This document shows positions 49,537 through 61,264 of a DNA stretch of 64,000 bases, one piece after another. Origin of the DNA: Zizania palustris (taxonomy: Eukaryota; Streptophyta; Magnoliopsida; Poales; Poaceae); contig JAAALK010000289.1 in NCBI GenBank assembly GCA_019279435.1, forward strand, positions 45,325,164 to 45,389,163, written 5' to 3'. Position numbers and translations under genes: made by a program. The notes under the pieces were generated by a model. The model did not search any database. It was not told where the DNA came from and was given only the letters and a program-made list of their open reading frames with translations. The number at the start of each line of letters is the position of its first letter. The stretch's first letter is position 1.

Positions 49537-52092
49537 CATACATACATACGGGAGCGCTATTCTACATCACGTGCGTAGAATAACTATTCTACACCGACTA
49601 CTTTCAGTAGTAGATTTTCTCAGTAGAATAGTAATTAGGTATTACGTTTTTCTCAGTAGTAGATTTCTCAGTAGAATAGCTATACTACACCTATGGTGTA
49701 GGATAGCATATATATATATATATATATATATGTGAGCATTCTTAATTGTGATCATACTTGATGTGGAGTATTAATTAATTGCCTGGTTTTACTTTTGGCA
49801 AAAGATAGCTAGTAGTGTTAAGTTTGCACAATCACTGTCGTTAGTAAGAACTGGTGTAGTTATTTTTGGAAAAATTGCAGAAGAAAAAATGGATGGTAAA
49901 TTACATCCACAAGGGAAAAAAGAATATGCATACTCCAAATTTAATGTTATTTTTGGCTTTGATTTTTTATGTCAACAAAAAAGACCTTGATATCATATTT
50001 AAACATAGGTTCTAAAATTTTAATTTTTGTGTGTAGTTTCTTGGGAAAAGGGAAAACAAACTTCTTAGATATGCCTCCTTATAAATTAGAGTACTATAGA
50101 AGCCTTTTTGTGATGGTTGTTAGACACATCTACCAAAATGTATATTCTGACTGTTCTATGGTGTTCCAAGTAACATAGAATGTCATAGCCATTGAAATTT
50201 TCTTGTATCACTTTCTTGATGTGTGTTCTAAAGCACTGGTAGCCACTAGCTTGACCTGTGTGTCTAAGAAAGCCATTAGAGCATCTCAAAGAGACCTCCT
50301 AAATTTTAGTCCTTAAATCACATATAGGGATCATCCTAAACTCTATCTCTTTCTAAAAATTAATCAATCTACAACAGTTTTCCTATAATATCAATCCCTA
50401 TTTTTTAAATCGTACAAATATGGTCTATAATATGTAATAATTTTGTGTAAAACTATAATACATTCAAATATGTGTATCATCCAACTTATAACAACACATA
50501 CGAAGAAAAATAATGTGCATGCAAGAAAAATATGTGCAAATGAAAATAGGGACTTGCTAAACTAATCCTATATTTGAGAGAGATGAATGGTGATTTAGGG
50601 AATGAATTAGGAAAGGGACTCATTTAGGGAAACTCTTGGAGCTTCATTTTTCACAAAAATACCTAAATTCAAATTTAAGTAGCCATATGAGTAATTTCTT
50701 GGAGATGCTCTTATGGACTTAGAAATAGGGTATGTTTGGAAAGCTTCAAATTCCGAGAATCAACTAAGGAGTATCGGAGTATCTAGCTAATAAAATCTAG
50801 AGAAACTGGTATCTAATTTCTAGATTCGAGTTTATTTAAAGGAGAATTAGATCCTAGGCCCTATGTGGAAAATGGAAGAAGAGCCTTTTTAAAGGACACT
50901 ACACTACCAACCGCTTTTGTTGTTTTGTCACTCTTAATTTAAAAGGCTACTCCTTGAACTTAAGGAAATATAGGGTTTAGGGTGTACATCCATAAGCATG
51001 TCTGCATGTCCATTGTACAATATATATATATTCAATAACGTAAATTTGGTAATTCTTTGTAGCTTCACCAGCAAGCCGGTGGCACATGCAGAATTGATTG
51101 ACAAGGGTTGATTTGCTATTTTTTCTATATTTTAGAAATGTATAATTGAAAGTGAGTTTGTGTACTCGACTCATCTACTTAAATCATCCTTAACAATTTC
51201 TCCATCAATCCACGTTCATAGAAGGGAATTGAAGGTGATTGAAAGAGATTGCGAGTGATTATAGTATAAATTCTTTCCAATTCTTTTCAATCCCCTCAAT
51301 TTCCTACACCAAAAGCGGTTACAAATTCTTGGACATTTTTAGGCATGTGTTGTATGGACACTCCCTAATTTAGCCAATATTTTTCATTTCTTACTTAAGC
51401 ATTCAGTCATTCACGTATGCATGCATGATGTTTCTGTGAGAATTACTACTGATCAATACTTTTTGATTAATTTATGATGTTAATTAATTATGCCCAATGT
51501 CCATGCATGCAGGTGGTCCAAGATCGCTGCCAAGCTACCGGGCAGGACGGACAATGAGATCAAGAACCACTGGAATACGCACATCAAGAAGAAGCTCATC
51601 AAGATGGGCATCGACCCGGCGACGCACGAGCCCCTCGGCCGGAAGCAGCAGGCGAGCCCGGCCACCGTCACGGCGGCGGAGTCCATGTCCGGCGAGGCGA
51701 CCTGCAGCAGGCAGCAAAGCCCGCAGCTTGACGATGTCGTCGTCAGGGACATGCCGGCCGCCGCGGGCGGTGCAAGCAGCTCGCGGGAGTCGAGCACGAA
51801 CACCGCCGCCAGCACTGCCGGTGGCGGCGGCGGCAGCCATTACCAGGACCCTCTGATGAGGTGGCTGCTGGAGGAGAACCTACCCACCGGCGACGAGCCG
51901 TGGCTCAACTTCACGGCCGGCAACGACGTCGACGAGTTCAGCAGCATCTCCCCTTCTGCGCCGGCGCTGCCATGGGACGTCGGTGTGACGGACTGGCTGC
52001 TGGACTACCAAGATTTTGGGATCGGGGACACGAGCAGCTGCTTGCTGGTCGACGCCGCCATGGTCAACAGCTCAAACGGATCAAACTTCTAG
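48032..52092 (+). CDS. R2R3-MYB transcription factor
   Basis: Two exons, 48032-48294 and 51513-52092, join in phase 2 inside the R3 repeat (GN R|WSK) and give 280 aa. R2 spans about 14-61 (RGPWTAEED...[15 protein letters not shown]) and R3 about 67-112 ([12 protein letters not shown]...[19 protein letters not shown]). The first R3 tryptophan is replaced by Leu, as is normal. The start MGRQPCCDK and [16 protein letters not shown] after R3 resemble subgroup 8 (AtMYB20/42/43/85), which act in secondary-wall and lignin regulation. The rest is acidic and Ser/Ala/Gly-rich, consistent with an activation domain, with an aromatic C-terminal patch WLLDYQDFG. Many relatives have another intron in R2; it is absent here. 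The 3.2-kb intron is loaded with repeats. MYB identity is certain; subgroup and function are inferred. Confidence 0.93.
49501..49731. mobile_element. MITE-like insert within a (TA)n microsatellite
   Basis: A (TA)16 run at 49501-49532 continues into CATA repeats, then about 160 bp of non-repeat sequence, then a (TA)n tract at 49709-49731. The insert's ends share GCTAT(T/C)CTACA in inverted orientation, and it holds short internal repeats of CAGTAGTAGATTT. The arrangement recalls the rice Micron elements, which insert into TA microsatellites, but this is shorter and the family is not confirmed. Confidence 0.5.
50279..50710. mobile_element. Tourist-like MITE, 432 bp (copy 2), in MYB intron
   Basis: The ends GAGCATCT and AGATGCTC are flanked by TTA (50276-50278 and 50711-50713). 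It is the same length and orientation as the copy at 11420-11851 and shares all internal blocks, e.g. CATTCAAATATGTGTAT. Confidence 0.8.
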
Positions 52093-53964
52093 CTAGCTAG
52101 CTAGAAGATGTCAGCAGCTTAATTGCGCGCGTTGCTATCAGTGTAGATAAGTGGGCTATAATTAATAAAAGCATCAAGATTATGAAAGCAGCTAGGCATG
52201 GCCAGATCGTAGCTAGGGTGGTCGCAGATCAAGGCTTTGCTCTTGTGATGACCCGATCAATGGTTGAGAATCTCGTATTGATCAGTTTACAAAGTCTAAA
52301 TTATGCATCATTTATGTTTTCTTAGGCATTGTTCTGTTTGGGATTCGTTCGAAATTTTTGCTTGAACCACGTGATATAAGATTGCTAGAAAATATCCCAT
52401 TTTGCTTGAACCACGTGATATAAGATTGCTGAGAAATATTCCATAAATTTATATTAGTTCGAATTGAATGATTCAATTCAAGCAACCACAAACACATGGA
52501 GACTGTTAGATATAAAACGAAATAGTACATGAATGAAATGATACAAGCAACCAAACACTAACTTAACTGCATTCATGATTTGAGAAAGTGTGTACGTGTA
52601 AATAGTGAATGTTGTTGTGCAATTTTTCCCATGACGTCAACTAATTAAGGTTACTTCTCAAAGGGAGATGCTCTTTGTTGTTGTACCTTATACATGCAAG
52701 TCTTGTTAGTTCATTTGTGTGTGTATTTATAGAATTATAGATTGATGTATGTGTTGCTAAACTGCATCTTGTAGGGTTTTTTTTTTCTGATGCACAAATT
52801 GCATGCTCATGTTTTGCTTTACATAGGCTAAGTTTGGCATAATTCCGGATATTTTTAAGCTGGTTAAATCCAATTTTAAATTTTTAGGGTATTAAGCAGA
52901 GTCATATGTTGGAGCTCGAGCTGTACAAATAGGATATTAATTAGTGAACAGATATTTTTATATTTATCTATGCAAAGTTGGTGAGGTTTTGATAGTTATA
53001 TTATATAACCGGTTTATTAATTACTTACATGTCGTTTATTTATGTGGTTTTTAATGATAGTATTAACGATTGAGTAGGTAAGTATCCTTAATTCAACGGT
53101 TCAGATGAGTAGGTAATTACTTACTTTCGGCATTAGTTGACGAAGACACCGTTTTTATTCAAAAGTTTTCGACAAATTTGTATCAAGAAAATAATGAAAG
53201 GGGCAGACGGAAAAAAAAAGCGAAAGAAGCAAAGAGTTGTGATGATAAGTAGGCTCGTCTAAATCTAAATCTACGATAGTGAGTTAAAGTGATAAATAAT
53301 TAAAGTTATTTTTAAGAGTGAAAAATTATCAAATATTCCCTAAAAATAATACATCGACCTGCATCTTGTTCCTCGGTCTAACTTAATTAGTCTTAATTTA
53401 CAACCATCGTTTTATTTTTAAGTCTACTATTATAAAACGTAAGAATGGTCAACTGAGTCCATCCATGCTTTCCCTCTTCCCTCCGCTCGCTCCAACCGCC
53501 TCCTTGCGCGCCACCCCACCCACCCCTCAAGTATGCAGAAAGAAAAGCAGAGAATAACCGTCTACCAACATGCAGAAAGAAAAACGCGGGAAGAAAAAGA
53601 AAAAAAAAGAAAAAAAGAAAAAAAGAAAATGTATAGAAAGACAAAAGTATGGATTTTACGTAAAAATCCTTAGATTTATGAAAAATCATACAGAATCTAA
53701 GAATTTTATTACATAAAGGCTCTTGGATTTTTAAAAAATCACATAAAACTATGAATTTTGCATATAGACAGTTAAATTCGCCAAAAATTCTAGAAATAAC
53801 ATTTTCTCTCATATGTTCATTATTTCTTACATCTCGTTCCAACTGAATTACGAAAAATAATTGTTAAATCTCTATTTATAATTTATTTCGGATAATAATA
53901 TATCCCATTGATTATTATCGTCGTAACAATAAAATAAGTCTCGTCGTAAGACACATACACCTTA
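52093..53964. other. MYB 3' flank and intergenic DNA
   Basis: The MYB 3' UTR probably covers the first few hundred bases (an AATAAA-like AATTAATAAAAGC lies near 52160). A 24-base block, core CTTGAACCACGTGATATAAG, is repeated at about 52361 and 52405. No gene is supported. Confidence 0.45.
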
Positions 53965-53968
53965 CTAG

Positions 53969-54312
53969 TGAGAGGCCCGTGCGTTGCAACGGATGCATAA
54001 TTTTAACGGCAATATATAAGTATAACATGATATATTTGCCGAACACATTATATTAGTAGAGATATTACGATGATAAGAAACAAAATAATATATTATTGTT
54101 CAAAACAATACATGATGAAATTTACCCATAATTTTCCCCACATTAAACTTAACAGTTAGGTGCACGTAATAGTTAGGTGCACGTGCGTTGCAACGGATGC
54201 ATAATTTTAAAGGCAATATATTTAGAACATGATATATTTGCCGAACACAGTTCTTTAGTAATATTGCGATGATAAGAAACAAAGTAATATATTATTGTTC
54301 AAAACAATACAT
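53969..54312 (-). repeat. duplicated Helitron 3' terminal segment
   Basis: The block from the GTGCGTTGCAACGGATGCAT palindrome through AATATATTATTGTTCAAAAC occurs twice, at about 53980-54110 and 54183-54308. The inner copy is followed on the minus strand by CTAA, which would also fit the CTRR rule for Helitron ends. Confidence 0.7.
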
Positions 54313-54412
54313 AGAGGTATCATTTCTATATAAAGTGTCATTGCATATTTATAATTACAGATCTGGTATAAAATTGTACAATATACTATACAGTGAGCAC
54401 ATATTCTTTTAT

Positions 54413-54973
54413 CTACTCAGTGAGCACTTCCTTGTAGACGATATTCTTCGTTAGCGTGCTTGTTGAATTGATACCCCTATTTGTTTCCGAAGCGGCGAGT
54501 ATTTTGATATTGCTACGAGAAGTTGCACGTGACAGAGCTACATATAATTGTCCATGAGAGAACACCGGGTTCGAGAGATATATTCCAACATGTGGTATTG
54601 TTTGACCTTGTGCTTTATTAATTGTCATTGCAAAACTCACCCTAACAGGAAATTGACTCCTCTTAAATTTGAAGGGGAACATTTCATCATCGGAGGGGCA
54701 CAAGGGTATGCGTGGAAGGAAGACATCACCAGCATGTTGTCCCAATACAATTTCAGCATCAATAGTATTTCTTTGAAATGCTCGGACTATCAACCTAGTC
54801 CCATTACATAGACCATTGGCTGGGTCAAGATTTCTGAGCAAAATCACAGGACAATTAACCTTGAGTTTTAATATATGTGGAGGTAACCCGTTTGGCGTTA
54901 ATGAATTCAGGAACTCAGACGGATAATAGTTGCATGGATCATCGACTGCTCGATCATGACTGTGATAAATCAT
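54413..54973 (-). pseudogene. Helitron helicase, C-terminal fragment
   Basis: A 186-codon frame corresponds to the end of the PIF1-like helicase of plant Helitrons. It includes [27 protein letters not shown], the motif NKAQGQTI and the motif [11 protein letters not shown], and ends ...VYKEVLTE then stop. Walker A and B and the HUH nuclease are missing upstream, where AT-rich repeats take over. The fragment is intact for its length. Confidence 0.85.
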
Positions 54974-55649
54974 CTCGTCACCGGGAAATACTAAAGAAAT
55001 AAACAGGATAATTCATCGAAAAAATGCCAAAATTTCAAAAAATACAGAAACACAATTATGAAATATATAGAAAATTATAAAAAAATCATGAAAATGCTGA
55101 AAAAAATTAAGAACAGTGGTACTGAACATGATGAATAATAAAAATTAAGAAAAATTAAGTAGCTCACACAGTACAGTGAACAAGCCAAAGTAACTTGGGT
55201 CCAAGATGGGATTTTGTACTCTTTTGTGTTTATATTGGCTGATGTTTTTATTGGTTGATGTTTTTATTCAATATATGTTTTGTGTTTCTCATGTAATAAT
55301 TGGAGAATGTCATGATAATTAGGTTTGTAATGATGGTATTATTACTCATAGAAAATGAACATCTCATAAGCAGATAAGCTAGAGATAAAGCAGGTTTAAA
55401 CCATGCACATAGAAATTATTAAAAAAACAGCTCACACAGTACAATGAACAGGCCAAAGTAACTTGGGCCCAAGATCACAGACCCAAGATCACAAACAACC
55501 AATATAATTTGTAATGGAACGTTACATTTTATGAAACAGTTGTGCCTAAATGCTACGGCATAAAAAGGGGGAAATATTAAAGAAATAAACAGGATAATTC
55601 ATCGAAAAATGAAAAAAAATTCAAAAAATATAGAAAACACAATTATGAA

Positions 55650-56340
55650 ATATAGGAAATTATAAAAATCATGAAAATGCTTAAAAAATTAAGAATAGTG
55701 GTACTGAACTGAACATGATGAAGTATACAAATGTTTTCAACATATAATTTGATTTATCTTAATTATGGGAATTTTTCTTATTTTAAGGCAATAATAAATA
55801 AAATAGTAAATGCTATTACAAAATTCTAGAAATTAGAGAATACTCATGGAAATTCTCAAAAATTTCAGAGTAGTGGTAATGAATATGATGAATTATACAA
55901 AAATTATACAACAGCTAAAATTGCTTTATCTTAATTCTGGGAATTTTTATATGTTCAAGGGAATAATAAAATAGAAAATGCTAATATCAAATTCTAACAA
56001 TTAGAAATACTCATAGAAATGCTCAAAAAATTAAGAGTAATTGTACTGGACATGATGAATCATGTTAAAATTCTCTACATCCCTAAAGTTGTTTTATCTT
56101 AATTTTGGTGATTTTCTAATTTTCTAGGGAACAATTAAATAGTAAAAAAGGCAATTATTAAATTCTGTAAAATGGAAAATACTAATAGAAATGCTGAAAA
56201 AATTATAAGTAATTTTACTGAACATGATAAATCATACAAAATTCTCTAAATACCTAAATATGTTTTATCTTATTTTTGGTAAATTTTCTAATTGTCGAGG
56301 AATAAATAAAACAGAAAACAAATATTTTAAATCTGGAAAA
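55650..56340. repeat. about four tandem units of 160-170 bp
   Basis: The marker CATGATGAA(T/G) recurs near 55721, 55884, 56053 and 56225. Each is followed by an AATTCT/ATACAAAATT stretch, TTTTATCTTAAT and GGGAATTTT-like blocks. The units have diverged. Lone related pieces also lie near 55000-55150. Confidence 0.65.
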
Positions 56341-57540
56341 TAGGAAATGGTATTCAGCCCAAACAGTGCGACGCTTTGGCCCAAACGGCGAATGAAAGCA
56401 GGCCGAGACAACCTGGGCCCAGGCCAGGAAATCGGCGCGCGCGCGCGCCCGCAACCTGGGCCTGGGCCGCAAATCTCATTCCCGCATGGGTCGTTTTAAG
56501 TCCAATTATTCCTGGCCGTCGGATCTGATCCGATGGCCAGGCGTTGTTTTCGCGCGAATATAACCCCCGCGCCACCGTAAACCCTAACCCTAAAGCCATT
56601 TCACCCCTTCGGCCCGAGAGCGAGAGCGGCGGTGCGGTCGAGCGAGAGCGGCGGAGCGGCCGAGCGAGCGTGCGTTGGAGTGCGGCGGCGGCGAGCCCTG
56701 CCCGCCGGCTTCCTCGCCGGAGTCCTCCGCTCACCCGAGGGTGAGCGAGGGTCCGTCGATGTAGCCCGCGGCGGAGCGAGCGCGCGGCGGAGAGAGCGGG
56801 AGCGAGAGTGGCGGCGGCGAGCCCGGCCCACTGGCTTCCTCGCCGGAGTCCTCCGCTCACCCGAGGGTGAGCGAAGGTCCGTCGAAGTAGCCCGCGGCTG
56901 AGCGAGCGCTCGGTCGAGCGGGCGAGCGGCGGTGAGCGGCAGTGAGCGGATGTTAGGGTTAGGGTTTAACCCTACTCCTCGGTTTTTTTCGATCTGTGAT
57001 TTTATTTATTTGATCTGATTTGTTGTGATTTCATTTGATCTAATGCTTGAACATGGGGGCGTAGGGAACATACCAAACTCTAGGGTGTGTCTGAGCAGTG
57101 GGTTGTCGGAGCAGAGGGAGAGAGCAGTGGGGAGAGAGTAGAGAGCAGAGAGCAGTGGGGAGAGAGCAGAGAGCAGAGAGCAGTGGAGAGAGAGCAGAGA
57201 GCAGTGGGTTGTCTGAACAAAGGGGATGGTTCTGGTTTATTAAGAGGGGCGCACGGGACTTGGTCGAGGGTGATAGAGCTCGGTCAAGACGGCGGTTTGA
57301 GGGTTCGGGCTGGTAGGCTTAGGGTGGACTGAGCTGGGGTGAGCGCTACGCGTGGGAGACGCATTCCCGATCGACTCTCTAGCGCGCACGCCGACGACTT
57401 GGTCCAGGCGGTTGCGTTGCGCGCGGGTGCGTGCGCGGGGAGGGAGGCCTGCGCGCGGACTGCTGGCGCGCTGCGCGCGGTCGAGTCGGGGAGGGAGGCG
57501 CGCCGCGCGCGGTGCGGACGGGCGGACGGACGACCACTTC
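56340..57540. other. GC-rich segment inside the Helitron
   Basis: It is strongly GC-rich with a duplicated block of about 110 bp (CTCACCCGAGGGTGAGCG occurs near 56731 and 56858) and, near 57115-57210, purine repeats of AGAGAGCAGTGG. Its layout and several motifs resemble the copia leader at 21960-22460. Open frames in many phases are compositional. Confidence 0.55.
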
Positions 57541-57550
57541 ATGCTTTATA

Positions 57551-57995
57551 CTAGTCAGATGCTTGTACTTTGCAACAGAAATAAATTCTACACAAAATTT
57601 GTATATCCGTGTAAAAATGTAAAATAAAGAAATTTAAATGTAAAATAAAGAAATTTAAAACTAAAATGCAAAAGTATATAAAAATTTAAATGTAAAATAA
57701 AAAAATTTAAAACTAAAATGCAAAAGTATATATTTCTTTTCTTTTATTTTTCTTATGTTTTGTTTTCCTTCTTTCGTGCGGGTAGTTGCTGCTTTTTTTG
57801 TTTTGCATGCAGCGCGGAGCTTCGGCGGACGGTGTGCGCGGGAGCTCAGGCAGTTGCGCGCGGACTGTTACGTGTGGGGCCAGGTTCGGGCGATTTTTAC
57901 AAGGCACATGTTTTGACCGGTTTTTTGTGGAATGTCCGTGGTGAGTGGTGACGGGAGCGGACAGACGACAACTGTCCACTTTAATATAGTAGAGA
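57551..57995 (-). mobile_element. small non-autonomous Helitron or alternative 3' end
   Basis: This 445-bp segment has the same 5' end as the 4-kb Helitron, ends in CTAG next to A/T flanks, and is homologous throughout to the independent 411-bp Helitron at 625-1035. It therefore represents a mobile unit in its own right. Confidence 0.75.
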
Positions 57996-60337
57996 TTAGT
58001 AGAGATTGCACTGAAAGCAGTCTAGTTTTTTGGGTTGGGAGTTAGTTAACCCAACTGTTGTCTATGTGGCATTTCATCACGCATGTTTTTTTGACACAAT
58101 AACACGACCATTTGCAACTTGATTAAGGGAAAGGCAGCAATGCGAACACTCAGTATAAAAACGGTTAAATAGAGCAGAACTGTCGTGATAGTCCACTACA
58201 GTTCCAACCGGGCCCTGATGTGATTACCCCGAACTCCCAAACATCAACGTCAGAAGAAGCAAAGCTTAGCTCTTTTGGAACACGCTTCAGAAAAAACATA
58301 GGAATATAATACGATGCCATATGTAATACAGAGAACTAAAAAACATAGAAAAATGCTAAAACATAGGAATACGGTAGGACGGCATGTATAAAACAGAGGA
58401 TTGACAGACAGAAAAAAAAGAAATGTAGTTTGGATAGGTCAAAGGAAAAAAACAGGAATCTTAATTCACCATTAGGAGCTTCGTCATTGTCCGTTTGGTT
58501 CAGATTTTTGAACCAGTTTACTGGCTCGGAAGCTGAAATCTAAGTCAAACAGCTCTTTTAGTCACCCAACTTTTTTAGAACCTGTAGATTCACAGCTTCT
58601 CAGATTTGAAAGTTGGTATAACCTAGATTTTACAGCTTCTCAGTTCAAAACTTTGAATGAATATTACCTACCATGTTGTTAAAACATATCAGTTCATATA
58701 AAATTTGAAAAAGTAAAATTTTATTAAAATATATCATTTTATTGTAATTTAAAAATATATAATTTTAATATAAACATTACAGAAATAAAATTTCATGGTT
58801 AGAATGATTTACATATAAAATTACACATTAATAATGTAACTAAACATCGTGAAATTCAAAAATATAAATCTGTAACTATTTCAACCAAACAGCTCCTCAT
58901 CTTTTCTATAGCTCATAGGTCACATCAACTTTTCCACAACTCACAGCTCACAATAACTTTTTTCTACAGCTCAACCAACACACTCGATATCATATCATAT
59001 CGGCTAATTTTCTGAACTTCCGTGTTCATACCACTGACATATGAGCCAAAATTGTCTCCCTGCTTTCAATATAAAGCAAAGCTGAGCCTAGTGCCTTTCG
59101 TCTAAAAACACATGAGCAAAAAAAAAAGGAAAATTACTCACATGTCATTATAATTTTTAGAAATTGCCTATATGCCACTGTCAGTGACTGTGGCGGTCCC
59201 CATGTGTCAGTGACACATCGATGGCATATTGGCAAACCACAAAAATTGTAATGGCACGGAAAAAATTAACCCAAAAAAAAACTATTTTGCTTTGTTTCTT
59301 CGTTGCCTTGGTCTTACGCAGACAACAATAAAACTGAGCTTCGGCTGGATTTTATTTTTCATGTGGAATTCCTTCAAAAATGCTAGAAAGCTACCGTAAT
59401 AAGATGGAGTGAATCCTATGTTCTAAGGGCATAAACAGTAGCAAATCCATTGGAATTAGTTTCGTGTGAAAATGCTATGAAAAAACTGTGATCTAAGGAG
59501 CCCTAGTGTGCTCTGCTGTGCTCAAAAGCCCCATAAATCTCACCATCCAGACAGCAAGAATTCAGCAGAATCAGCAAGCCAGCAACGGCTAGCTAGCTAG
59601 CTGGTGTGGCCCATGAGCAACAGCTTGTGACACCCAATGCACGTGATCAGACGGCATGACAATGGTGACAAGAACAGAATCGTTAACAAATTCGAGTAGT
59701 ACTGCAGGGAGAGCAAGCAAGAGGGATTAACTAGTGGTGGCCATGGAAAACTACAACTACTTAACTTGCCTTTATGTCTGAGTAAATTATCTCTAGGCCT
59801 TTCATTACATTAGGGGGGGCAGGAAGAAGAAGGATCAATGAGTAACAACTTGTCAAAGGGAATTGGTCATCTGCAACTTGACAGCTTTGGGAGGCCAGGA
59901 TTAAAATGGTTGTCACTGTCAGGTTTGGTGAGAGCTCAAAGACAAGGCCCTGGTGAAAGCTGGTGCTTAGATGAGGTGGGTCGGTTGGGTAATCCCAATC
60001 AGAGCTTTATTTATGGCCTCATTGATGGGATTAAGCATTTTGAGATGGCCACCAAATAAAGCATTTTTCTTGCAAAAATGTGACAATGGGTAGGGTACCA
60101 ATGGCTGCTGATGCTGGTATGAAGTACTGATGCTTTCTTGTGCAGAGGGAACACTTTAAAGGTTGTATGATCAAAGAAAAAGGAGGAAAGATAACTACAT
60201 GCTCAGCATGTGTGATGGATGAATGGCCACGACAATAGACAGAACAGGGGACATGTTGCTGTCATGGAGTGCTAATGATTCAGTTCTTTTCGAGGGGAGA
60301 AGGTGACCGAACTGATAGTTATAGAGCCTTTTTATAG
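57996..60337. other. intergenic DNA with MITE remnants
   Basis: No gene is supported. The segment 58490-58985 has TTTGGTTCAGATTTTTGAACC at the left and AACTCACAGCTCACAATAAC near the right, related to the MITE at 2831-3362. A 73-codon frame at 59838-60059 has no recognisable domain. Confidence 0.4.
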
Positions 60338-60873
60338 TGTTGGCGTAAAAGATTACGCTAACAGGTTTAAATAATCACGAAGAGTTATTAAGTGAGATGA
60401 TTATTTGCAGACCATTCTAAATCTCCGAGTAAGATAATAGCCGAGGACAGTTTAAAATGTCTATTGATTATCTCTTGATTCAATGCTTGTACCTCAGTAA
60501 ATAAGAGGTATTTATAGGCAAAAATACATAAAGACAATACTATTTTACCCTCTAGTTACAACCGTCATAGAGGGCACTGTTCTTTAACCCTCGTAGGACT
60601 AAAAAGGTAAAAAGTCGTGTGAACACTTGAATAAAGCAAACGTCCTATTCATCTTGGCGGCACCCCTGTGGAAGAATGCCCTTCAGGGAGTTCTCTTTGA
60701 CCGAGACCTCATTGAACCCTTCGAACTGCAACCCTTCAGAAAACTCCCTTCATCAAAGCCTTGTCAATCGCCTATATCCTTGGGGAGCGAAGCTTCAGCT
60801 CCTCTTTCTCTTCGAAGAGGGCCTCCGGAGAAGCTTCCTATTTATCATGTTGATGGAAATATTTCCCTCAACA
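60338..60873 (+). repeat. probable solo LTR, 536 bp
   Basis: It begins TGTTGGCGTAA and ends CCCTCAACA, giving TGTTG/CAACA inverted termini. The flanks are TATAG and CATAG, a 5-bp duplication with one mismatch. GTATTTATAGGC inside resembles a TATA box on the plus strand. No partner LTR or coding region is adjacent. Confidence 0.5.
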
Positions 60874-61264
60874 CATAGGTCTTCCAAAGGCACTGGTGAT
60901 TGGCAGTTTACATTGAATGGAACTTGTATCAAGGAGGATGTGCTAACTGTATAGCTAACAAAGACTTAAGTATGAAAAAGTTGTGAGCTTAGAGGCTTCA
61001 ATAGTTAAAGGAATCTGATCACAAGAAGATAAGGATGGACATGAACCAAAGAGATCAAATACCTGAACTTCTTAGCTGGTAGACACTGCTTGGTAATGTT
61101 CAAGATTGATTTTGGGCTAGATCTATCATAAACATAAGCAGCTTTAAGAACCACCAGAAAGTTCACTGCAAGTGCAAATTACATCTCGCCTTTTTCTGCA
61201 AACTTGCTATCAAACCTGCCCGATGTTTTTTTCTTTCCAATATTGATGTACTGCATTGTGCATT

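Larger units (their letters stand above)
53965..57995 (-). mobile_element. Helitron, about 4.0 kb, carrying a helicase fragment
   Basis: On the minus strand it starts TCTCTACTATATTAAAG (ending at 57995) and finishes in CTAG at 53965. Eight bases inside that end is a palindrome-bearing stretch (CCGTTGCAACGCACGG). Flanks are A and T, as for Helitron insertion. It contains the last part of a PIF1-type helicase, tandem repeats and a GC-rich segment, but no replication-initiator (HUH) domain, so it is not autonomous. The 5' 445 bp also form a complete-looking small Helitron (57551-57995). Confidence 0.8.

Noticed and set aside
55000..56340. Spaced repeats that might suggest a CRISPR-like array
   Set aside because: Units are 160-170 bp and diverged, lie in a eukaryotic Helitron and have no spacer structure.
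56354..57627. Several Arg/Ser-rich open frames
   Set aside because: Open in most phases of a GC-rich repeat inside the Helitron with no domain.
59838..60059. 73-codon plus-strand frame
   Set aside because: No recognisable domain or neighbouring exons.
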